Of a stretch of DNA of 64,000 bases, positions 55,901-64,000 are shown piece after piece. Made by a program: the position numbers and the translations under genes. The number at the start of each line of letters is the position of its first letter. Within the stretch, counting starts at the first letter, position 1. The notes beneath the pieces were generated by a model. That model made no database searches, had not been told where the DNA came from, and worked only from the letters and a program-made list of their open reading frames with translations. The stretch is from Macropodus opercularis (lineage: Eukaryota; Chordata; Actinopteri; Anabantiformes; Osphronemidae), in contig JAUCMP010000030.1 in assembly GCA_030770545.1 (NCBI GenBank), forward strand, positions 4,317,001 to 4,381,000, given 5' to 3'.

Positions 55901-56554
55901 TCTCCATATCGATGTAAATATCAGTCCCCACCGGTGTGGACTGGGTCAGTCTGGTCTTGTAGCGTTTCTGGGCCCAGCTAACTGCTATCTTAACGGTAAG
56001 TGGTCATAATCTGAGATAATATTAGAATAGTGGTCCTGCAGGACGCAGAAATTATTCTGCATCCACTGTTGCGCGTTTCTTTCCACAGCGTCTCTGACTT
56101 GTTCTGGGGGGGAGGAGGGTTTAATGAAGCCGGTGAGTTTCCGGACGTGTCTGAACGTTCCCTGTGGCGGCATCTGGGTGCCGATAGCTTTAGCAATAAT
56201 GTTCTTATGATGGACCGCTTGCATTAATTTGAAATAATTTGTACAGAGCGATCTGGTGGCCTGATCTAGTTCTGTGTGGGGCGTCTGGGAGGAGGGAGGT
56301 TTTGTTCGTTCTCTTCTGTTTGCGTTCCTGGTTGTGCTGGTCCTGAGTATTTCTGTTATCGTAACTTTCCCTACTTTCTAAAGGTGCTGTAGTCCCTGGA
56401 AAGCTGAAGTAGGCTGTCTTGGATCTGTGGAGGGAAGACGTGGTCGTGTGGGAAATCCCGGTGTTCGCTGGGCCTGTGGTGGTAGAAGCTCGATCCTGGC
56501 GACTCGGAGAAGATGGTGTTTAAAACGAATCTCTTTTAACAGAGCGTCAATTCG
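52934..56554 (-). mobile_element. Penelope-like retroelement, copy 2
   Basis: Matches 13030-16650 with the same frameshifts: GIY-YIG module at 52937-53249, reverse transcriptase at 53708-55202, SGNH-like module at 55181-55634, N-terminal region to about 56504. A few substitutions change residues (NIYM to NIHM, ERKAL to EREAL). The shared frameshifts mean it died before the two copies separated. Confidence 0.88.
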
Positions 56555-57290
56555 TCTTCGTGGCCGGTGAGTAAAAGTTGGTAGTGAGTGATTATCAAAT
56601 GTGGACCCGTTGGCAGATCCCCGACTGACGTCTGAGCTGTTGAAATTCCAAACTTTATTTGATCGACAATTTTTCTAAAAAATGAAAACGCCTATTGTGA
56701 CCAGACACGTCAGTGTTATTCATGCAAGTCAAATTTGATATAAAAAGATTTAAGCCTAATTCAGCTTAATTGGCCCTAACGTTTGGCAGTGAACTGCTTC
56801 CTCAGAGGGGGTTGATTCCAGGAACTGAGCAGAGGGGTAGATGAAACATTGGGAGGGTGAACTAGCTCCTCCCTCCAATGTTTGTTCTCCCCTGTAATTG
56901 GTTGAAGCCTATCCTGTCCCTCTTCTACGTGGCTAGTTCAGACAATCCCAGAGGAGTTACTAATGTATAGGTGAAGTGGTTGTCAGTGACAGGTGGGATT
57001 CGATTTGAAGTTTAAGATTCCAATATTTCAATGTATTAAAATTAGTTAAACAGAGGGGTTGAGATGAGAAAGCTACAATGGAATCAGAAATCCAAACTAA
57101 AGAAGTAGACTGCTGCCAAATATGCTGGTCAGGATTAAGGAGAGGCTGCTGGTGGATTCTGGTGGGTCAAACATGCTTCTTTTGTTTTACATATGACATA
57201 GAGATGAAGCTGAGGGTTATTTGATGTTAAATGTTAAACAGAGGGCTTTAATGGACGGTGAGGGGCACAGGCCCCCGGCAACTGGCTAGG

Positions 57291-57654
57291 TTAGGTTTGA
57301 AATGTGGTTTTATTTTAAAAAGACCAGAGCTGTGGTTCAAGTTGCACTGGCAGGCAGGGGTCTGTGCCATATCACCAAATAAGCCCATTCAGCCAGGATG
57401 TTGTATTTGATTGGTTTTATGCAGTTTTACAGAGATGGTTTGGTTCCTTTTGAGGTTGTTTATTTACTTTGTTGTCTTCCTAAGTGATATTTGTTTTTTA
57501 GGTGCTTCTAAGCATCATGAGAGGGAGGAGAGGATCCCAGGAGGACATCCCATCAGTCCGAAGCTGACTAGGCAGCCATCAGCAAGGTAAGTGCATGAAA
57601 AAAAAACTTAAAACAAAGAAGTTTTAAAAATGTATAGTTTATGTACATGTATAT
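57291..57654 (+). repeat. Direct repeat flanking the Penelope-like element, right, copy 2
   Basis: Matches 17387-17750, including the exon-like segment at 57502-57586. Confidence 0.9.
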
Positions 57655-57661
57655 ACACACA

Positions 57662-58264
57662 CAGTGGGTATGGAAAGTATTCAGACCCCCTTAAATGTTT
57701 CACTCTTTGTTATATTGCAGCCATATGCTAAAATCATTTAGGTTCGTTTTTTCCTCCTTAATGTACACACAGCGCCCACATTGACAGAAAAACACTGAAT
57801 TTTTGCAGATTTCTTAAAAAAGAAAAACTGAAATATCACATGGTCATAAGTATTCAGACCCTTTGCTCAGTATTTAGTAGAAGCACCCTTTTGAGCTAAT
57901 GCAGCCACGAGTCTTTTGGGGAATTCTTTCACAGCTGCATTTGGGGATCCTCTGCCATTCCTCCTTGCAGATCCTCGTTGGAAATTCGCCACTGGAGCCC
58001 TGTGCTCTTCAGAGGTGAAAGCAGGTTCACACTGAGCACACGTGACAGACGTGAGCCTGGAGACGCCGTGGAGAACGTCCTCCAGCATGACCGCTTTGGC
58101 GGTGGGTCAGTAATGGTGTGGGGTGGCATTTCTTTGGGGGGCCGCACAGCCCTCCATGTGCTCGCCACAGGTAGCCTGACTGCCATTAGGTACCGAGATG
58201 AGATGGGTTCCTAATGCAACACAACGCTAGACCTCAGCAGTTCCTGCAAGACTGTAAGGCGTCC
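57662..58264 (+). mobile_element. Chimeric Tc1 remnant, copy 2
   Basis: Matches 17758-18360: a Tc1 end followed by a transposase fragment lacking the first catalytic Asp. Confidence 0.85.
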
Positions 58265-58948
58265 CCTTCATCTACACACAGGACTGTAGCTGTCACATGT
58301 GAGGCGTGAGTTATGTTTGTTTGTAATATGGTTCATGCTGGAGGAGACCTGCTCACACACGTACGTGGATGCGAAGATCGACCTCTACGGAAAGATTTTC
58401 ATGTTCATTAATGTTTCAGTCATTTGCCGGTTTTGGGATATTGATATGGATAATATTTACAAATGGATATGCAATGGACAGGTTTTAAACTGTAATGAGG
58501 GATTTACAATAGATGGGCATAGATTAGCATATTCTAATAATCAGAGGTATGCAAATAAATATGAGCATAATATACTAATGTAGTGGAAAATATTAGCATA
58601 TGTTAGTAGGCTTAGGATGCATTTTGTTCAGGCTTTGTTCATTTCCAGGGAATATGATTGTACAGGACGCTTGCTGGCCTTTGGCGGCTGCGAGGACGTC
58701 TGGCCTGTAGAGCGAAAGAATTTGGGCAAAACATTGCGACCCGGTAACCAAAGCTATTGAGACAAAACAATTTCTGGTAATCACAAATCTTTGCATTTGG
58801 GCCGATGCAGGTTGAGGGATCAAAACACGCTCCCTAAACATCTGGGGGGAGAGTTCTCTGCCTGCCTTAGAGACAACTCGTTTTCTGTGGCCAGGCCTCC
58901 CCACGCGCTAGCAAGCATGGAGGCTCGCACATCTGCATTCACATCCTT

Positions 58949-59214
58949 TCAGCAGCCAATCAGATCCCTCCTGAGTGTGTTGACGTGGTGACAGAGGTCA
59001 GAGGGTTCACTGACCCACAGAAGGAGGAGTACTTCATGAAGAGGTTCAGAGATGAGCAGCAGGCCACAACCACCATCTCCCACGTCAAGACCTCACGAAG
59101 CCTCCGCATCATGTGTCACATCCCAGTCTTCTGCTGGATCTGCTGAGAACCAGAGGGGGAGGGGAGCTGCCCAAGGCAGTGACGGAGATGTACATGTGCT
59201 TCCTGGAAACAAGA
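58949..59214 (+). pseudogene. NLRC3-like NACHT fragment, copy 2
   Basis: Matches 19045-19310 with the same internal deletion. One substitution lies just downstream (Thr to Ala in the shadow frame near 59243). Confidence 0.85.
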
Positions 59215-59663
59215 CTGTTTTGTGGTCATAGTTACACTGAGGTCGCTGATCGTTTAACATTTGGGCCACCCTGTCAATATTTGTATTTCTTTTTTAGTAT
59301 ATTTCAGAAAGCCATAAATTATATTGGAATATTCAAATGTTGGTCCATGTTGCTTTTTCTACTTTGCCAGTTCCCAGGGCTACGCTCCTCGTCATTGCAT
59401 GCTACGCAATCTAAATGCGTGGCTCCTTGCTACCGCTAGGGGGCAGACTGTTCTTTGGTTTTGACCGACATCCCAGTAAAAAAGACCATTTTTGTGATGG
59501 TCCCAGTGTGTGATGCCAGGTTGGGGGTATAGTCCGGGCCTTCTCCCCCGTCAGTGTAAGTTTCTGATCAGTTCTGGTGGCGACTTGAAAACATGCACTA
59601 AACTAGAGATTCCTGAAAACCAGAAAGGTTTGAATGGAAAGTTGGTCTAAATGTTACCAAGCT

Positions 59664-59667
59664 TTAA
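59664..59667. other. Empty piggyBac target site (TTAA)
   Basis: A single TTAA joins the sequences that flank the element at 19760 and 21777 in copy 1. No footprint is seen, so this is either the pre-insertion state or a precise excision, which piggyBac elements perform. Confidence 0.95.
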
Positions 59668-60164
59668 TCAAACGAGCCCAATGAACTTTACAGTAATTGA
59701 TTTGGGAGAAACCCGTGATTTCGACTTCGACGGGCCTCAGATGCTCTACACCCTGGACACACTGGACGGGTCTTCACTGCTCAGGCTGGACTGATGACAG
59801 GACTCTGACTAGTTTAGTGAGAGACCTGTCAGGCGAGTCTTGGCCTGGGAGGTCGAAGCGTGGAGGAGTAGCGTGAGAGACCTGAAGAAGGTTCCTGCTG
59901 CTGCGACTGCACATCCACCGCTGGACTCGTTTTGTCTAGACTTATAATAGTAGTAATATAGATTAGGTTTCTGTGTAACAGGTTAGGTTAAGATAACTTG
60001 CGTTCAATTGATTTAGGTTTACTTAAGTTGAATGTATTAAGTTGAGATCTGTGATGGGTTAGTGAAGGCAAGTATCAGTTTTTTATTGAACTTGTCTCGA
60101 TATACTGTTCATGTGATGTTAGGTTGACCTCACTAACGTTTGTGTTCTCCGTTTTTTTTTTTTC

Positions 60165-60390
60165 TCCTCCTTGAACCGACACCTTATCGCGGTGGAGGAG
60201 TTCGTGTGCCCGTGTGACTCTAGCAGCTGTGCTGTCTGGGCTAAATGCCCCCGGCAGGGTCTCCCATGACAAACGGGTCCTGGGCGACGGGCCAGACTAA
60301 GACTAAGGTTCATCTGTCGCCGGAGGAGGCCCAGAGGAAGACCAGGACTCACTGGAGGGACGATGTCTGTCAGCCAGCCTGGGAAGGTTA
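60165..60390 (+). pseudogene. Fish LINE fragment, copy 2
   Basis: Matches 22275-22500. Confidence 0.6.
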
Positions 60391-61032
60391 AAGGTCATTA
60401 CACCTGATGCTGACACGTGCTACTGATGGGGCTTTATTTAGTGCTGCCGGACACTTACACCAAGTCCTGAACGAGCACTTTCTGATGCAGCGTCTTTTGC
60501 TACTCGCCCCATAACCTGGGTTAATATCTATGTGTTGTTTCATTCCAGCCGCTGACACTTTCATCCTGTCTCTGTGTAACCCACATTAAATGATGAAGAA
60601 TATTGATTTAGTTTTTTGCGTGTGTTACACCAGTAGGTGGCAGAATTGGCCTGTTGAGGATAAGTTCGATACAATCTATAGGGTTTTCTGTCAAAAATTC
60701 CAGGGATGAGAAGGCGACTGCATGTTTGAGGGTCCGATTTTGGGTCTGGCTGAGAAAAGAAAAGTTTGTGGCACTAAAGGCCCAGGTTCTGTTTGGTCTT
60801 AAACTGGAATGTTCTGAGTACTTGGGTCGAAGTAACGTTGGCCTGGAAGTTGCGCAGCGATAGCTGAGCAGCGGCGGTTCGACGGGCGGATCGTGGGAAC
60901 TGCAGCGGCGCCGGAGCAGATGAGCCCTGTGTTCACAGAACGATAGGACAAGTTTGAAACACACTACCCGGGTAGATGGACTTTGTTTTATTTTCTTGCC
61001 ATGTGGTTGCATTTTGTTTATCAGAGCTCTGA

Positions 61033-61683
61033 ATGTTATAAATATGTTGCATCTACATAATTAAATGCCAGAAATCTCACTGGTTCAGTTAAACATATGA
61101 GTGTGATATTCTGTTAGAGGATATGGAGCATAATCATTGTCCTCTCTGTGTTTGGTCCTGTCTGTGTCTTTGTGACCTGTAACCTTTTCTTGCTTTTACT
61201 TTTATAAACATGGAACGATTTCTAGTATTAGAGGAGAGTGGTTTTACCACCTATGTCAGGAGGAGGTTTTGCAGATCACATTTATTGCTTAACGGCTCCA
61301 TAGGTATTTGACACCACATGGAGCTGTTCACTATCTTGCTATGCCTGCATGCATCTTTTACGACTTGTAGTGTTTGGGAAAGGGGGTCTCAACCCCCTTC
61401 ATCAAAGGAGGAAGCTTCACAACCTATGTATATGTTATCTACCATATATGGACTTGTCTTGTACTTTATTGCACCAGATGTAGAAGGAGTGACTTTCATA
61501 CTGATCTCAATAAAGGACCCGTGTGCGAGAGAGGAGTTCGGAGTTCTCCAGCTGGCCACTAAGTTGTTGTGTTCAGAGAGGCTCCCCTCGTGCACGAGTA
61601 AAAAGAAGCTGAGATTCTCGAGTTTGTCTTCATGTGTCAGGTGTCTCTGCGATTGTTTAAGTGTTGGCAGGTTAGACCCAACA
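61033..61683 (+). mobile_element. Possible solo LTR, copy 2
   Basis: Matches 23143-23793; same limits on the call. Confidence 0.3.
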
Positions 61684-63204
61684 TATTCTTTTTCTTTCCT
61701 CCGCTCCTCCTTGGGAAAAGAGCCCAGTGAGTAACCAATCGGCCGCTGTGTGTCAAGGCGTTGGTTACATCTGCTTCAGAACCAGTACAGAACCACGGCT
61801 CATCTGCAGGATTGTGCAGCGGTGCCATCGCCTTCCTTTTCATGTGCTGCTTTTGTTAGAAGTGGCTCCAGAGTCATTGGCCCAGCGGTCGTCTCACCCT
61901 CACAAGCTGATCCTCTCTGTAACACAGGCTCATGTAGAGACTCTGCACTTTGCTGCTTTTCTTCTAGTAAATGTTGGCACATTCAGCTACTTTGCTGCTG
62001 TTGTTTAGCTGAAGTTTGCACTAGTGGCTCACAGTAACTGCAGCTTGTCACAGTTTCTTGTTTTACTGTTTCCTCCGCCAGGACACGACGACCACGAGTC
62101 ACCTCTGCTGCCGAGGACGAGTCCGTCCGAGTCACCGGCCTCCGAAAAGCTACCGGCAGCTCAGCTCAGAGCCACGTTGAAGGCCACACCGAGTTCTAGT
62201 GGCAGCTGTGAATGCAGACGGACACAGCGACTCCACTACCGCTGTCCACACTCTGGGCCCACGCTCCACCATGTGCTCACTCCTTCGGTGGGGAACATCC
62301 TTCACTCCTCCACCAGGGACAGGAACTCTCCGCCAAGCAGGAGCACACGCCACCCGTCACCGCTTCAGAGCCGTGGCCTCGCGCTCGGAGGAGCTGGTTC
62401 TCGCTCGTCATCGCCCAAGCTGAGGTCACCGAGGTGCTGGGAAACTCCTCGTGGCGAGGATTCAAGGCTTGGGATTCACTGGTTATTCACATTCACTGTA
62501 TTATTCACTCATTCATCCCAGGTTCTACTGCAATCAGAGCCACGAGTCATTTCAGAGCCTGACCGAGCCCTTTGTGAAGTGTTGCAGCCAAAACTAACTC
62601 GGGTGCCTGCTGTTCGCTGCCACCGTCACTCATTTCATGTGTTTGCGTTCCACTGCCGCTGGTCCAGATAGAAGGTGGGTAACAAACTGTCAGTCGCATG
62701 TTTCCTTAATGTGAGTAGTCTGCTGTGTGGGTGCAGGACTGTGCTCTACTGTGGACAGTAGGTGGCGCCGTGAGGCTGAGGTTGGAGCTGGAGCCAGGAC
62801 TGAGTCTGGCTGGTTCCTTCATCAAGGCAAGATGCTCAGCTCAGCCTCTGAAGGAGCATCTGAGTCTACAGCAGCTTCACTAGGATGGATCAGAGCGACC
62901 AGGACCATCTGGAACCATCGCGTTACATTTTGTTAGTAGTTTGATGTTTACCAGGATAACAAAAGGTTTTCTGCTTGTTTGTGCCAGTATTGAGCATAAT
63001 AGTAGGATTAGGCCAAATCAGTGTGTGTGAGTTCAGCAAAGAGAGCTCTAAGTTACGGAGGTCTTTGAAGGCCGCGCTGCGCCCCTTCCCTCGCTCACTA
63101 CACGCTGAGCCGAGGAAAGGTCGTCGTCGTCTTTTCAATTCCTCCGTCTTCAGGGCGTTTACATCAGCCTGGTTTTAAAGCCGAGAGGGCGTCTGCTGCT
63201 CCAA

Positions 63205-63320
63205 GCTGGTCTGGAGGCTGCTGTGATGTTTGGCAGCACGGGGAGAGCTCTGGGTGTTTCCAGACAGCAGGGCTAGCGACGGGTTTGAGCTGGGGGAGGG
63301 TCCGACGCAGGAGGCGCGAA
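63205..63320 (+). repeat. Dispersed repeat (paralogue of 9766-9895), copy 2 of 25296-25411
   Basis: Same sequence as 25296-25411. Confidence 0.75.
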
Positions 63321-63568
63321 GCAGTGGTAGTGATGCTGGTTTGGTCTGGAGTATGTGGAGCCTGGCTTCCAGACTGGAAGAAGCACAGAGACGGACTCTC
63401 CCCACGCTCCAAGTGACGTCCTGGTGGCAGGCGACCTGTGAGCCGACCCCGCAGCTTCGTCAAAGCTCACTGGCTTTTCAGGCTGCTCTGCAGATGAGAC
63501 TCCAGTCCCAGCGTGTGAGCTTCACACAGAGGTCAAGGTACAAGTGACACAGTACCGGATAAGGAGGA

Positions 63569-63939
63569 CTTGACTTGACATGTACAACAAGAGACTCCCG
63601 CTGACCTCCCACAGGTCCTCCACAGAGCATCACGACCTGCTCCATCAGCACACGGCGGCTCAGACGAAAGCTGTCCAGGGGCGATGGACACGTCTGGAAG
63701 ATCGTGGGCCGTGCAACGCTGGGCCCTGTACATGTGTCGAGTAGTATTTCACGGTGATTTGAAAACGGTTGTTTTCAACCTGCCCCTTTAAACGAGCTGA
63801 TTTGTTTGTCTTTTCAATTGCTCCTGTAGTTTACGTGGTTTGTTTTGATGCTGAATGGATGGATGACTGCTGCACTTTGACACTTGATGTTTTTGTCGTG
63901 CATGTTGCAGTGACAATAAAATGTCTTCTCTTCTCTTAA
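63569..63939 (+). mobile_element. Degraded L2-like LINE 3' end, copy 2
   Basis: Matches 25660-26030 with one substitution near 63899 (CGTGC for CGCGC). Confidence 0.6.
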
Positions 63940-64000
63940 AAGGCATGTGGTTGAGTCGCACAGAAGCTCTTGTTTCACTAGTCCAGCCATCACCTACCGC

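Larger units (their letters stand above)
40081..64000. repeat. Tandem segmental duplication, copy 2
   Basis: This stretch follows copy 1 positions 1 to 26091. The coordinate offset starts at 40080. It falls to 39987 after the minisatellite (one unit fewer), 39974 after a 14-bp deletion near 49000, 39904 after the VNTR and short repeats, and 37890 after the missing piggyBac element. It rises to 37909 after a 19-bp gain near 62036. Stretches of copy 2 without their own entry hold the same content as the matching copy 1 stretch. Confidence 0.97.

Overview
The window looks like intergenic, repeat-rich DNA from a teleost fish, probably a percomorph. I base this on the mix of mobile elements: L2-like, RTE/Rex-like and other fish non-LTR retroelements, a Penelope-like element, Tc1/mariner pieces and a piggyBac-like transposon. 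Three decayed gene pieces fit the same origin: a fish-type NLRC3-like NACHT fragment, an HHLA2/B7-like immunoglobulin pseudogene and an intron-containing ARF-like pseudogene. I found no intact host protein-coding gene, no tRNA or rRNA gene and no CRISPR array. Nearly all long open frames lie in low-complexity or transposon DNA.

The dominant feature is a head-to-tail duplication with a period of 40,080 bp. Base 1 matches base 40081 and the match runs to the window end (64000, equivalent to base 26091 of copy 1). Substitutions are rare: I counted seven in the first 5.9 kb. The larger differences are one 93-bp minisatellite unit, a trinucleotide VNTR (about 64 bp), small indels of 14 and 19 bp, and a 2,014-bp piggyBac insertion in copy 1 whose empty TTAA site is intact in copy 2. 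Either this is a very recent tandem segmental duplication, or two haplotypes were joined end to end by the assembler.

Copy 1, in order: polypurine tract (0.4-1.3 kb); tRNA-like B-box repeat modules (1.6-2.7 kb); retroelement tail (2.9-3.2 kb); AT minisatellite (3.6-3.8 kb); RTE/Rex fragment (5.4-5.7 kb); 93-bp minisatellite (5.9-6.8 kb); L2-like fragment between diverged direct repeats (6.9-8.3 kb); a dispersed repeat (8.3-9.0 kb); a VNTR (9.9-10.0 kb); a minus-strand LINE 3' end (10.3-11.2 kb); a Penelope-like element with GIY-YIG, reverse transcriptase and SGNH-hydrolase-like modules (13.0-16.7 kb), flanked by about 350-bp direct repeats that each hold an 85-nt exon-like segment; a chimeric Tc1 remnant (17.8-18.4 kb); the NLR fragment (19.0-19.3 kb); the piggyBac element (19.76-21.77 kb); and further LINE and LTR-like remnants to 26 kb.

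The single-copy part (26.1-40.1 kb) holds a CpG-rich promoter-like segment with a candidate first exon (28.3-28.7 kb), the HHLA2-like pseudogene on the minus strand (29.1-30.1 kb), a 2.45-kb L2-like LINE with a 5-bp target duplication inside a dispersed repeat (33.2-35.7 kb), the ARF-like pseudogene (36.3-36.7 kb, minus), Tc1 and LINE scraps, two 126-bp direct repeats (38.5 and 39.1 kb), and a palindromic 23-bp minisatellite next to an RFX X-box-like site (39.4-39.8 kb). These parts do not form a pathway; the window is best read as a record of transposition, decay and a recent duplication.
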